From positions 18,788,501-18,852,500 of the forward strand of contig NC_084922.1 of the NCBI RefSeq assembly GCF_958298935.1: DNA of 64,000 bases. The letters are read 5' to 3'. The notes under the pieces are model-generated. The model ran no database searches, had not been told where the DNA came from, and saw nothing but the letters and a program-made list of their open reading frames with translations. This DNA comes from Phragmites australis (Eukaryota > Streptophyta > Magnoliopsida > Poales > Poaceae). Of the stretch, positions 22,350 to 33,769 are shown one piece after another (positions within the stretch are counted from its first letter, which is position 1; every line of letters starts with the position of its first letter). A program made the translations under genes and the position numbers.

Positions 22350-25300
22350 TTAACGATTATAGCTTTGTTCTCCGTATCCGACGAGTTTGAGGTTGACGGT
22401 AGTCATACCGTACTTGTCGGTATTCACTCCACCTGGGAGACTGACCCATTGGCACCGGAACAGGGGGACCTTCAACTGTTCTCCATATTGAAGCTCCCAA
22501 ATCTCCACTATGAATCCATAGTAGGTCTCCCTGTTGCCACAGCGGTTGTACGCATCAATACGGACACCGCTATTTTGGTTAGTGTTCTTGTTGTCTTGTG
22601 CTCTCGTATAAAATGTATAGCCGTTAATGTCATATGCTTTGTATGTATGAATTGTAGTTGACGGCCCATTAGCCAGCATTTCTAACAGTGCATCATCTGT
22701 ATCATTATCCATCATGTGTCTACGTAATCAACTACCGAAATTATCTATGTGCGCTCTTGCAATCCAATCATCTGACCTTGTTGGATCTGTGGACCGTAGC
22801 ATTTGCACGTGCACTGGAACATACGGGTCCACTACATTTGCTTGTTGCAAAACTATGAAATGTGCTTGGGTGAATGAAACATAATCGTCAGAATGGACTG
22901 AATTGTGACCTAGCGTCCCTTTCCCCTTAAGCCTGCCCTCATGGCGAGATACAGGCTTACCAATTGCTTTCAGATCCATGTAGTTGACGGTGAACTCAAC
23001 AACCTCCTCCATTCCCCAGCCTTAGGCCATGCAACCTTCCGGCTGACCTCGGTTACGAACATATTTCTTTAGAACTGACATGAACCTTTCGAAAGGATAC
23101 ATCTGATGCAGAAACATGGGGCCAAGGTACTTTATCTCATGCACGATGTGAACAATGAGATGGGGCATTATGTCAAAAAATGATGGAGGGAAAATACTCT
23201 CAAGTTAGCATATAGTATGGACGACGTCTTCTTGCAGCTTTGTTAGTTTGGTCGGATCGATGACCTTCTGTGAAATTGCGTTGAAAAATGAAAACAACTT
23301 TATGATTGGGTCTCAGACCTTATCCGGCAGAATACCTCTAATTGCAACAGCAAGCAACTGTATCATCATCATGTGACAATCATGGGACTTCATGCCAACT
23401 AACTTCAAAGTTTTCATGTTCACTAATCTCTTTACGTTGGAGCAGTAACCGGTTGGAACTTTGATTCCATGCAAGCAACTGCACAGGCTCATCTTCTCTT
23501 CCTTGCTCAGGGTGTAGCAAGCCGCGGGAAGTTCGTTTGCCCCTTGGCCTAGAATTTTAGGATGCAGAATTTTTCTTAGCTTCATATCTTCCAGGTCCAA
23601 CCGTGCATTGAGTGTATCTTTTGTTTTGCCAGATATGTCTAGTAAGGTACCAATCAAGCTGTCAAACACATTCTTCTCCACATGCATGACATCAATCGCA
23701 TGTCGGACCATCAAGTGCTTCTAGTAAGGTAGGTTCCAAAAAATTGATCTCTCCTTAAACATAGGAGCGAGTTTTCTAGCTGGGAATTTTGTACTACCTT
23801 TCCCCTTTCCAAGGACAACTCTAAGATTCTTTACCATCTTATATACATGCTACCTAGTGTGAAGCTTCGGAGCGCGACGACTCTCCACTGTCCTGTCAAA
23901 AGCTCTTTTATTCCTGCTGTACGGGTGATCCGGGCACAAAAACCTACGGTGACCCATGTATACCATTTTGTTACAATTCTTCAGCCACAGCCCTTTTGTT
24001 TCATCCAAGCACTAGACACATCCATTGTAGCCTTTTAAAGTCTTTCCCGATAGGTTTGCAAGAGCAGGCCAATCTTGAATCGTTACGAACAACATTGCGT
24101 GTAGGTTGAAATGCTCGCGTTTGTATTCATCCCACACATCATCCATAGTACAAGGAGATCATCAAGCAATGGTTGGAGATACACATCGATATCGTTGCTA
24201 GGTTGATTCGAGTCAATGATCAGCAAAGGCATCATAAGGAACATCCGCTTCATACACAGCCAAGATGGAAGGTTATAGATACAGAGAGTCACGGGCTAAG
24301 TGCTATGACTATTTCTCATGTTGCCGAAAGGATTCATCCCATCTGTACTCAACCCGAACCTTATATTCCTCACTTCAGCTTTGAATTCCCTGTATTCTGT
24401 ATCGACGTTCCTCCATTGCATTCCATCAGTAGGGTGTCTAAGCATTCCGTCTTTCTTGTGCCCTTCGGCGTGCCATTGCATCAACTCGGCATTCGCTTTG
24501 TTGACAAACAATCGCTTCAGACGGGAGATTATAGGGAAATACCAAACCATCTTAGTGGGGGGTCTTTTATCCTTCATCTTCTCCCCTACATCATCGCTAT
24601 CAATATCGTCAACATTGCGCTTGTACCTTGATACACCAGAAACGCGACACGCTTCCAAGTCTGCATCCCCATTGCGAAACAACATGTAGTCATTTCAACA
24701 AGCATGTATTTTCTCTACATCCAACCCCAACGGACAGATAATCTACTTAGCGTGGTACGTGTTTTTAGGCAACTCGTTGTCCTCTGGAAGCAAGTCCCTC
24801 ATGAACCGTAACAACTCGTTGAAGCCCTTATCAGACCAACCATTCCTAGACTTCATTTGCAGCAATGTCAGCACAACATGCAACTTGTTGTGCTCTTCAT
24901 TACAGCTTAGGAACACTGGTGTTTTAATGTCCTCCTTCATGCGCTCGAACTTTTCATGTTGCCTATCACTGGTGAAGTCTCCCTCTGCATTGCACAACAT
25001 CTCGTGTAGGTCGTCATCATCGTTGTCGACAAAAGTATCTTCGAACGCTGATATATCGATGTCTTCATCAGCCGTCATATCGTTGCCTCTGTCTTCCTCA
25101 ACTGTGGGTTGCTCTTCATGTACAACCTCAACTGCGGATATAGCCAGGCTTGAAACCCCTGCGAAGCAAGTGTGCATAGATCTACTCTATGCCTGAGAAC
25201 TGCTTCTCATTCTTGCAATCAATGCAGAGACAACATATATAGTGATCATCACTCTTCTCTTTTGGCTTTCTGTACGCTGCGGCAACCCTCAAAAAAGCAT

Positions 25301-25582
25301 CCACGCCATGAAAGAACTCTTGGCCACGACGGTCAGAGTTGTACATCCATGTCCGGTCCATCTATAAATTTATGATTATCATTAGTTTTACCAATCAATA
25401 AAAAACTAAAGAAATGATAACCATGCAATATTTCAAAATGCAAATCTAATTTATTGAATTACCTCGCATCTTGATTGCTCCATGTCAGATGACCCATCAC
25501 CTTCCGGCACTTGGTCTCAATCGTAGGACCCACCTTCTAAATACTGCCGCGTCCGCTTGCGACTAGCGGGTGGATTTGCCAT
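22350..25582 (-). pseudogene. CACTA transposase, TNP2/TnpD type (Transposase_21), with stops
   Basis: Exon 1 is 25582-25463 (MANPPASRKRTRQYLEGG...; exactly 40 codons, ending at a GT donor); exon 2 starts at 25361 (acceptor TTATAG, then MDRTWMYNSDRRGQEF). Domains in order: Transpos_assoc-like (HGVDAFLRVA, then CCLCIDCKNEK); acidic linker; TNP2/Transposase_21 core (24840-24290: WSDKGFNELLRFMRDLLP, LGLDVEKIHAC, WYFPIISRLKRLFVNK, LSTDGMNPF); a DUF4218-like part (23714-23010: HAIDVMHVEKNVFDSLIGTL, MYPFERFM, VRNRGQPEGCMA); and a DUF4216-like C-terminus (22715-22350: CQWVSLPGGV). In-frame stops: TGA in exon 1 (codon 22), TAG after SGIE, two stops around 24742-24685, plus losses between 24290 and 23714. 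The enzyme would bind and cut the element ends; this copy is not intact. Confidence 0.82.
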
Positions 25583-25589
25583 CCCTACA

Positions 25590-26255
25590 GCACAATATTC
25601 ATATTCAATATGTTAATATTTTTTACTAATGCACAACTAGAAAATTTGAGCTAGGTTTTAATCTATTTAGAGGTGATTTAAATATTCTTTTTCTTAAATC
25701 ACTACTAGAAAATTGGAGCTAGGTTTTTAATATATCTAGAGTAGTTTTAAGAACAATGTTTTTCCATTTTATGTGTTTTTAAATTAATAAAACGTAAATG
25801 GTTAGTAAAACATTAATCAAGAAATTATGTTAATAAACTGTTTCATGACTTGATGGTGTTTTTCTATACAGAGGATGATAAAAGAAGCTTAACAAAGTTG
25901 GTGTCATCATTTTTGGATTTCTCATTAATTAATTATGGAATTAATAATTTACAGCACAATTAATGGAATAAAGGAATTTCAGTACACTTTTCAAGTGTGC
26001 TTGTATTTTTAACATGTATATTACATCAATGTGAACACAACAAAATTAGTTTCACCCTTTTCCGAGCTCTAATTATTTTTCTACGTATTTTATAATCCTA
26101 TTTAGTTTCACTCTTTTCCAAACACAACAAAATTAGTTCCACTCAATTTATTACAATCTAGGTGAACCGGCGAGGAATAGAGAGAAGTGAGGAGAGCATG
26201 AGCTACTTAAGAAGGAGGGGGATGCCACCATACCTTCAGCTTGGTCGGAGAGTGA
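25590..26255. other. 5' flank of the TNP2 gene, AT-rich
   Basis: Upstream of the transposase start; AT-rich with two related segments (ACTAGAAAATTTGAGCTAGG near 25645 and ACTAGAAAATTGGAGCTAGG near 25700), suggesting a local duplication. Leads into the GC-rich block at 26260-26480. Promoter region by position. Confidence 0.35.
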
Positions 26256-26502
26256 TCAGAGGTGGCTGCAATCGGTGTGGAGGCAGAGGAGAGCTCGCGA
26301 GGTGCCCGGCCGGCCGGAGAAGAAGGATGGAGAGGGCGTGGCCGAGCTCCTTGTCAGCCTTTCGCCTAAGGGAGGGGTCCAGGGCGACGTGAGCCATAGC
26401 TCCTCATCCGGCTGACCCCAAGCGCAAGTAGAGCTCCAACAAATGGCGGGAGAGCTTTCTGCTGGCGGGAGAAGAAGGCGTGAGCCTTTAATAGATGTAT
26501 AC

Positions 26503-26740
26503 TTATTAGTGCCGGTCGTAAATGAACCGGCACTGATACTGAGTATCAGTGCCGGCTCATAGTTATGAATCGGCACTGAAGTATCAGCGCTGGTTTATTA
26601 TAATAACTGGCACTGATACTCAGTATTAGTGCTGGTTCAACCGGGCTCGACCACCGATCGAGCGCGAGAAGTTACGAGCCGGCACTGATGCTTCATCAGT
26701 GCCAGTTTGTGCCTAACCAGCACTGATGGGGTGGCACAGA
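26503..26740. repeat. CACTA subterminal repeats, right end
   Basis: About eight copies of TATTAGTGCCGGT / GAACCGGCACTGAT in alternating orientation, ending in the terminal inverted repeat at 26760. Confidence 0.85.
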
Positions 26741-26881
26741 TGACCATTTCTGTTGTAGTGGGAGTTGAATGGTTGTTAGTTAAAATATTGTTACTGTTAT
26801 TTCCACTTATGATGTCCTTATGTGTATTAAAGGTCTTAGGCACATATAAGCCGCAAGGTCCGTTAAATCTGGGTGTGACAG

Positions 26882-26897
26882 AGGTGTATCAGAGCTG
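26882..26897 (+). promoter_or_regulatory. Primer-binding site of B
   Basis: Directly after the 5' LTR: GAGGTGTATCAGAGCTG, containing GTATCAGAGC of the initiator-tRNA-Met type site (canonical TGGTATCAGAGC), with a change in the first bases. Confidence 0.7.
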
Positions 26898-26989
26898 TAC
26901 TGACTATAGGACCACAAGCCTAGTTAGAATGGTCGTCATATAGGTCTCTCCTAGTTCGTCTCAACCCATAGAAGCTTTCTTAGTATTTT

Positions 26990-27825
26990 TTTTACTTGTC
27001 TCTTGCCATCTTTAAGACTATTTCTTATATCCTATCTTTTTTCTTTAAAGATAGTTTGCCAACTGCTCATTGCTCACAAGTCACCCGGAGGCTATCCGCC
27101 CATTCTTCATCATGTTCCAACCGAAGGGGAGATTGATGATCCCACTTTCCTCAACATGGATCCCGTTCCCAACGTCTACGAGAGTGATGGTCTTCACGCT
27201 GGAGACCTTCCTCGCCTGCTGTGGGGAATACTTTCTAAATTTGGACATACGCAGAAGCCAGTCTACAAGGTAATTAAGGTGCAACAATCTGGATAAGTAG
27301 AATGGGAGGTAGAAGTTACTATCTACAACTACAAGTGAAGCCAAGATGAATGTTTGGAGGTTTGTCGAGTTGTGGGCATTCACTCTACAATGTCCCCAAG
27401 AGCAACCTTCACCATCGGCGTTTGAGATGAAGCATTTCAAGCCATGTCCTGTGTTTGTGATCAATACAATGCCAAGATGATCGACTAGAGAACTCGTGGA
27501 AGTAATGAACCGTTCGTGAAGCACCCCTTTGGAGAAAGCCCCAAGCTATGTGAGCATGTGGCGCTCATTATGGCCCTGGATGATGAGATGGACTGCGCCC
27601 TCTAGGAGTTGGGAGATGTTCATCAACACCTCACTCTTATCACTTCACTTCTCGAGGATGAGCAATGTGGAAACTCAAAAGAACTTGTAGAAGCTGAAGA
27701 AGAAGCTTTGTCTATCTACTCACCTCTGCGCAAGAGGACCTGCCTCAATGTCCCCACCAAAGAAGATGAAGGATCAGTCGATTCCTTCTCGGGATCTCTC
27801 ACTAGAGAGGAATCCCAGTACTAGA
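26990..27825 (+). pseudogene. Decayed pre-gag ORF/leader of B
   Basis: Plus-strand reading gives short open pieces: PTFLNMDPVPNVYESDG, KHPFGESPKLCEHVALIMA, and an open stretch 27609-27824 (MGDVHQHLTLITSLLEDEQC, acidic, ending EESQY). Stops and frame changes interrupt it. The same leader occurs in minus orientation at about 7830-7700 in element I. The function of such leader ORFs is not known. Confidence 0.45.
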
Positions 27826-28091
27826 GTCTTTTAGTAGAATCATCTTAGTGTCAATAGAGTGGAACGTCGATGTAATCATGAAGGATATTAATCATAGTGT
27901 AAGAATTGTTATGGTCCCAAATGTGTGATTTGGATCTCTTGTTTTAGTGTTGATGTGTGCTCTGGAACTCTTTGGCATCTTGTCCACAGTCGCATCTTTA
28001 AATATATATAATATAATATAGTTGGGTCCCTTAGTTAAATGTTTTCCAGCCTCACTTATGTACTCCTATCTCTCTTTTCAACCCTAATCAG
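27826..28091 (+). other. Leader spacer of B
   Basis: No ORF. Contains a TA-rich run (about 28000-28020). Confidence 0.35.
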
Positions 28092-29261
28092 ATGGTTAAC
28101 ACAAGAAGGAACATCAGTGGAAACAATGAGGACAACAACAACAACCAGAACCGACCCTCGCCTCCTCTAATGACCCTGGAACAACATATGGCGATTGAGA
28201 CTCAGATTTTGCAAGCTTTAGCTCAAACTATGATGCAGATGCAGCAATAGCCACCAACTTATGTTCCTTCAATCCATCATGACTTGGAGAATTGAAAAGA
28301 TCCTAGCTCCTAGCCTTCAGTCGTGAAGTGGAGCCTATGGATGGAGATGATTGGCTGAAGGATATAGAAAGGAAGCTACAAGTTGCACAATGCACTGACA
28401 AAGAGATGGTTCTCTATACTTCGCACCAACTCACCGGTCAAGCTTTGGACTAGTAGGAAGCATACTGTGTCGTGCGTGATAACCCGTCTACTATCACCTA
28501 TTTGGAGTTCAAAACTAGTTTCCTCACTCATCTTGTGTCATCAGGTGACATTCGTATGAAGAAGAAAGAATTCATGGGCCTAAAGCAAGGATCAATGATA
28601 GTAAGGGAGCATCTGACTAAATTTACTCAGTTGTCTAGGTATGCACCAAGCAAAGTGGACACAGATGAGAAGAAGCGGGAATGCTTCTTGGAAGGTCTGA
28701 ATGAAGCTATTGAGTATGCCCTACTTCCTCAAGAGTTTACAAATTTTCAAGCTATGGTAAACAAAGCTTTAGTGACTGAACACAAGTGTCGCCACCTGGA
28801 TGAGAAGAAGAGGAAGATGTCATTCTAGGAACATGGAAGCAACACATGTCCCTGTGTGGCAACTCAAACACCTCAGCAAGGGCCTATGTTCCATTCCAAC
28901 AATCAGTACTGGACTCAATCTCAAACACCTGTTCAGCGCTACAAATATTAGACACCTTGTTCAACTCCACCAACCACTCCTCAAGTTAAGAACAACCTAG
29001 CTATGCCCGCCTTAGGCAAAGGATGTTTCCATTGTGGAGAGGAAGGACACTATGTGAATAGGTGTCCTAAGAAGTATCCAAATCAAGCCAACACCAACAC
29101 TCCAAAGCCTACTTTGTTTCAACCACAAACACGTAATGGAAATCAGACCCATGTTCAGAACAATCGTGAATAGCAGAACTTCATCCATGGAAAGGTCAAC
29201 CATGTCACCGCAGAAGAAGCTCAGGATGCTCAGGATGTGGTATACAGTATGTTCCTTATTA
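28092..29261 (+). pseudogene. gag of element B, broken
   Basis: Starts at ATG 28092 (MVNTRRNISGNNEDNNN). Capsid domain (Retrotrans_gag-like): DDWLKDIERKLQVAQC-like residues, then open from 28472 to 28828 with YLEFKTSFLTHLVSSGDIRM, FMGLKQGSMIVREHLTKFTQ and ECFLEGLNEAIEYALLP. A CCHC zinc knuckle follows at about 29020 (CFHCGEEGHYVNRC). The gag-protease junction (GKVNHVTAEEAQDAQDVV, FLINS) leads straight to position 29266, where element C interrupts. Stops include TAG codons where relatives have Trp, and a frame change near 28830. It would form the particle and bind genomic RNA; not functional. Confidence 0.75.
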
Positions 29262-29266
29262 ACTCC

Positions 29267-30136
29267 TGTTGGTGCAAGAGATCATCTTGCTCCAGAAAGT
29301 ACGGCGAGAGTTTCTTCTAAGGAAGAGACTCAAGCTTGGAGACGAAGTTTTAGAGGAAGGAACACCACAAATGTATTGATAGTAGAAAAATGGATCGGTC
29401 TAGTGGGGAGTATCATAGCGTGTAGTGTTTGAGCACCTCTGTGTCCTGTGTGTTGCCTTGAGCGTCCTTCTTATGACATCTCCCTTTCCCAGATGACCAC
29501 GACCCCCTATTTATAGGGTGGTACGTAACTTATTGTACATGTTATCACAATGTACAAATATGTAGGACCTGGCTGAATTATTGGGCCTTATCCTGGATAA
29601 CTACTTTTTACCCTACATAGAAGATAAATATCTACAGTGGTAACTATTGTGGTGCCTGCCCCTTGAGGGGTGAGCTGGTCGCCAATTGCGGCCCAGCGCC
29701 GCTTTGCTAGGGGTGTCAGGACGACGTCCATCGCATTGGTGTGTCAGGATAAGCACCACTGGCATTAATCGTCTATCACCTCGTGTCAGGTTAGCTGCAG
29801 GGGAGTGTCCTTTCTTTCCTGATATTATCTCCAGAGATTGGTTGCTTCTTTAGGCTTTGTAAGGTTGTACGGGCACCGGAGGGGTGGCCCGAAGGGGTCC
29901 GTATCCTCCGGGGGCTAGGCCTCCTGCTGAGAGTCTAGAGGCTGAAGGCTCCCAAGGCCCTTACTATCACTCTGAGTTTTGGGAAGGCCATGTACATACC
30001 GGAGAGGTGGTCTAAAGGGGCCCGCAACCTCCGGAAGTCGGGCCTCCTGCTGAGGGTTCGGAGACCGAAGGGTCTGAGGGACCTTTGATAGCAGTCTTCA
30101 ACCATTGTCCTCAGGCTGATTTGTTTTCCCCTAATA
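29267..30136 (+). repeat. 5' LTR of C (870 bp)
   Basis: Starts TGTTGGTGCAAGAGATC and ends TTTCCCCTAATA; the paired LTR ends TTTTCCCCCAATA. Contains a TATA box and GGGTCCGTATCCTCCGG-type repeats near its end. Confidence 0.8.
29508..29515 (+). promoter_or_regulatory. LTR TATA box (C)
   Basis: TATTTATA in ccccctatttatagggtgg, also conserved in the 3' LTR (about 36980). Confidence 0.45.
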
Positions 30137-32050
30137 GTACCCCCTCATTCTCTGGCCCCAACATTTGGAGGGGTCAGAGGATGTAGAGGAAAACCAACTC
30201 TAGCCTAGTTTAGTAACAAGAATGCCCAAAGGCCATTCCCTGTCCCTAAGAAGTTTTTCGGCGGGAACCATGGGCGTTGATGGTGAAGCTCAATGCTCAT
30301 GGTGCATTGGAGGTGGCAACACGCCCCGGGGTTTATGCCGAGGTTGATGGTGCGGCCGGCGTCGAAGTCGAAGACCGAAGAGGTATTGGCAAAGGAGGCA
30401 TGCTCTGAAGCATGTCGGAGTTGGTGTATGTGGTACCGTGACCTGAGACCTGAGGAGTGTCAGTGGGGGTGATGCACTCTGGGGTCCATGCCAAGGTTGA
30501 TAGATTCTTTGGACTTCTTTGGTGATGGATATTCTTGCCATTTGAGTTTGTCAGAGTGGGGGATTACGTGTGGGATTGGGGACTCCCCACGTTCCCCCGT
30601 TTGAGGATGGTAGAATGGGATGTGTCACTGGCGCGTTCTGATTGGGTAATGCGTGGGTTCATTTAGGGTCTTGTGCCTACGCCCCTGGCATGCCCCTAAA
30701 GGAGTCTAGGTCTTTAATGTGATGGGATGTTCGTGCAACAAAACGAGGCATTTCCCTGGGATGTTGCCATGTGTTGGTGGAACGACCGGGATATGGCCAT
30801 AGACCTAAAGAGATTAATGAGGGATGTCATGGAGTGACGCTGCGTTGGTTCCGCTTCATCTGCCGGGCGTACGTGGCTGCTTTGCCTGGATATAAAGCTG
30901 GGGTCACCCGGCTGGATTTACCACTGCCCCACGAGCGAGCACTCAACCTTGACTATGAATATGGCATCATCTTCCTTCTCATCCTATTCGGAAATGTCAA
31001 TGATGTCGACTGCTTCTACTAGGGCTGGGGCATCTCGGCTGCCGGCGATGGTGTCAGTGGCCGTCCTGCTTCCATCCCTGCGGGGTGGACAGCTACCTAC
31101 CGCTCGTGCTCAATCCCGATTCGGGAGACCACGCTTGTTGAGATCATCAATATTTCCCAAGATGATGAGGAGATGGACTAGGATCTCATGCGGAGGGAGA
31201 GCGACGAGGAGGAGCAGGCTTCGTTGGCAAGAGAAGAGGTCGAGAAGAAGGGGGAGGAGGCCCCGATGGTGGCTCCTTAGGTTTCTTCTTCATCTTCCGA
31301 CAGCACGGGGGGCCAGCTACTGCATCAGCTTCCACGGCAGCAGGCCGCGGATGAGGTGCATACGCCGCTCCATGCGCGGCCCCTGCTGGGATCCGTAGGA
31401 GGCGAAGGCGGCCTTCAGGTGTGCTTCGTGGACATCCCTGTCTTGCCATTCGACTATGGCAATGCCATGGGCCACAGTTGCTTTTGCCACCTTGTACTCT
31501 TTCTCCCCCTGGTTTGCTCTTTCAGGGTCTATCTCCTCCGTAGCAGCCTTTGTATTGTTGCTTCTTTGTACGCGTCCTACGGATGCACGAGTTGTTAATA
31601 ATATAGTTTGGACCTTGGGTGACGACTGTATCTCTTTTTGGATCGAAGTGTACAGGGATCCTTCGAGCAGGTGACTGTATGTCTGGGTGCCTTTATGCTG
31701 CGTTTCTTTGTCCCCTTCTTAGGCGATGGCTAGTTTTTTGGATGACCGAGGTACCGAGCCTTTGCATAGATCATAGCCGGCTTCGTTCCTTCCGGGGGAG
31801 AGGTGGCCTCGGGAATCGGGTAGTGGTAGACACATAGGGTAACTAAGGAGGGCCGGGCAAAGCAGTGGCAACCTCGTCATTCCCGGTCATCGCATACTCC
31901 TTGGGTTCGGTGTTGGTAGGGCCTTCTTCAAAATTTGTTCCAGATTTTCGACCCAATGAAGTCCATCTCGAACCTTTGGGGACAAGCTCCGGAGGTGATC
32001 AACTACCCTTCGTGTTCTTAGCTGCTGCCCACCTCCGGAGGCAACCTGTC
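30137..32050 (+). other. Internal region of C, 5' portion
   Basis: No recognised protein. A GC-rich segment 30949-31440 opens with an ATG followed by Ser-rich codons (MASSSFSSYSEMSMMSTA) and later acidic codons (NISQDDEEMD, RRESDEEEQ). This could be the remnant of a gag-like start, but stops interrupt it and no domain is visible. The rest shows nothing. Confidence 0.3.
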
Positions 32051-32059
32051 CACAGCGTA

Positions 32060-32670
32060 GAGACGGCTTGTCGGTGGCGAAGCTGAAGGGTAGACGGGAG
32101 AGGTGGTCCTCAACTCCCTCAGCCCTTAGCCGCTGCTTGGCTCTGGAGGTAAATGGTCTAGAGCCTGGCGACAGCGTGTCGGAGGCGAAGCCGAAGGCCA
32201 GACGGGAGAGGTGGTCCTCGACCTCCTCGGCCCTTGGCCATTGCCTGGCTCCGAAGGTAATCCGTTCGGAGCCTGGTGACTGTGTGTCGGAGGTGAGGCC
32301 GAAGGCTAGATGGGAGAGGTGTTTGGAGCCTCGCAACTGCGTGTCGGAGGTGAGGCCGAAGGCTAGATGGGAGAGGTGGTCCTCGGCCACCTTGACCCTT
32401 AGTCGCTGCTGGCTCTGGAGGTAATCCATCCGGAGCCTGGCGATGGTGTGTAAGAGGTGAAACCGAAGGCCAGACAGGAGTGGTGATCCTCGACCCCCTC
32501 CGTCCTTGGCTGTTGCCCAGCTCCAAAGGTAATCCGTCTAGAGCCTGGCGACAGAGTGTTGGAGGCAAAGTCGAAGGCTAGGTGGGAGAGGTGGTTCTGG
32601 ACCACCTCAGCACTTAGCCGTTGCCTAGCTCTAGAGGTAATCCGTCCGGGGCCTGGCGATAGCGTGCCAG
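32060..32670 (+). repeat. 108-bp tandem array, block 1
   Basis: The phrase AGGTAATCC-like recurs at 32147, 32255, 32419, 32527 and 32635; spacing is 108 bases except one step of 164 that contains a partial unit. Each unit carries GGAGCCTGGCGAC, CCGAAGGC and GAGAGGTGGTCCTCGACC. Block 2 lies at 35130-35735. Confidence 0.85.
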
Positions 32671-32989
32671 AAGCTACTGCCTTTGCAATGAACAGTTGGG
32701 GCTTCCATACTATTTCCCGTGCCACGTAGAGTGGGCTTTTACTTAATATTAGCATGATCTTCATAAACAACGTATGAATCATATCTTAGATGAGACTATA
32801 GTGTAATGACTTTACCTTTTACCATACGTGTTTTAGTTATGTGGGCCATATCTCTTCTTGTGGAGAGGGGGATTTATATGCCTATGCTCTGTTGGTTGTG
32901 CCTGTCGGGGGCTAGTGTGCTTCACACTCCTCCAGTACGGAGGTGTTTTCCTTTGAGATGCTGGGGGATTTTGTCTGATAGGTTTTTTA

Positions 32990-33230
32990 GAACCTCTCCA
33001 TCTGGCGGAGGTGTTTGGAAGACATTCCCACTTACGGGTGTTTTTAAAGACTCTCCGTCTTGCAGAGGTTTCTGCAAGGCTCTCTATCTTGTAGAGGATT
33101 TTGCAAGACTCTCCGTCTTGCGGAGGTTTTGTAAGACTCTCTATCTTGTAGAGGTTTTGGGAGTCTCTCCTTTTTGGTGGAGGTTTTGGAAGTCTCTCCA
33201 TTTTGGCGGCGGTTTTGTAGGACTCTCCAT
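32990..33230 (+). repeat. Irregular flank of the 30-bp array
   Basis: Diverged copies of GGAGGTTTTGYAAGACTCTC at uneven spacing, leading into the regular array. Confidence 0.6.
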
Positions 33231-33760
33231 TATGGGCAGAGGTTTTGTAAGACGCACCGTCTTGCGAAGGTTTTCGGAATTCTCTCCGTTTTTGCCGGAG
33301 GCTTTGTAAGACTCCGTTTTGGCCGGAGCTTTCACAGGACTCTCCATTTTTTCCAGAGGCTTTGTAAGTCTCTCCATTTTTATCGGAGGTTTTGTAGGAC
33401 TCTCTGTTTTTATCAGAGGTTTTGTAGGACTCTCTGTTTTTGCAGGAGGTTTTGTAGGTCTCTTCAGTTTTGCCAGAGGTTTTGTAAGTCTCTTTGTTTT
33501 TATCAAAGGTTTTGTAGGACTCTCCGTTTTTGCTGGAGGTTTTGTAGGTCTCTCAGCTTTTGCCGGAGGTTTTGTAGGACTCTCCATTTTTATTAGAGGT
33601 TTTGTCGGTCTTTCTATTTTTACCGGAGGTTTTGTAAGTCTCTCCATTTTTGTTGGAGGTTTTGTAGGACTCTTCGTTTTTGCTGAAGGTTTTGTAGGTC
33701 TCTCCATTTTTACCGGAGGTTTTGTAAGTCTCTCTGTTTTTGCCGGAGGTTTTGTATCCC
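33231..33760 (+). repeat. 30-bp tandem array, about 17-18 copies
   Basis: Unit close to GGAGGTTTTGTAGGACTCTC plus a T-rich segment; from 33361 it keeps exactly two units per 60 bases. As the period is ten codons, long ORFs are open on both strands (a 234-codon one on the plus strand encoding GGFVGLSVFA-like repeats). Low complexity and both-strand openness argue these are products of the repeat, not proteins. Confidence 0.9.
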
Positions 33761-33769
33761 CTTTGGCAT

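Larger units (their letters stand above)
15176..26760 (-). mobile_element. CACTA (En/Spm) DNA transposon, 11,585 bp
   Basis: Terminal inverted repeats begin CACTACAACAGAAATGG at 15176 and, on the other strand, at 26760; they match perfectly for about 21 bases. Flanked by the 3-bp duplication GGA (15173-15175 and 26761-26763). The paralogous LTR at 54461-54475 reads TGTAAGAGTTGAATGG with no insertion, an in-window empty site. Subterminal repeats (TCAGTGCCGG motif) lie at both ends and, unusually, in the middle. Two minus-strand genes: a TNP2-type transposase (22350-25582) and a Transposase_24/Ulp1-like gene (15694-19206). A LINE fragment (20240-20880) lies between them. In-frame stops suggest it is no longer autonomous. 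Confidence 0.92.
12635..26880 (+). repeat. 5' LTR of B, split by the CACTA element
   Basis: LTR pieces 12635-15175 and 26764-26880 join across the CACTA element. Joined, they align with the 3' LTR at 51292-54591 (for example GAATAGGCTAA followed later by CATAGGTTATATTTT, and AGTTGAATGGTTGT at the join). Ends GGGTGTGACA at 26880, directly before the primer-binding site. GC-rich 12930-13120 and 13330-13430 surround a TATA box. Confidence 0.85.

Noticed and set aside
31887..32429. Overlapping ORFs on both strands in the 108-bp repeat region
   Set aside because: The 108-bp period keeps frames open; no domain or codon bias is visible.
33231..33760. Possible CRISPR array (30-bp regular repeats)
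   Set aside because: No unique spacers between repeats, no cas genes, and the host is a plant; it is a simple tandem array.
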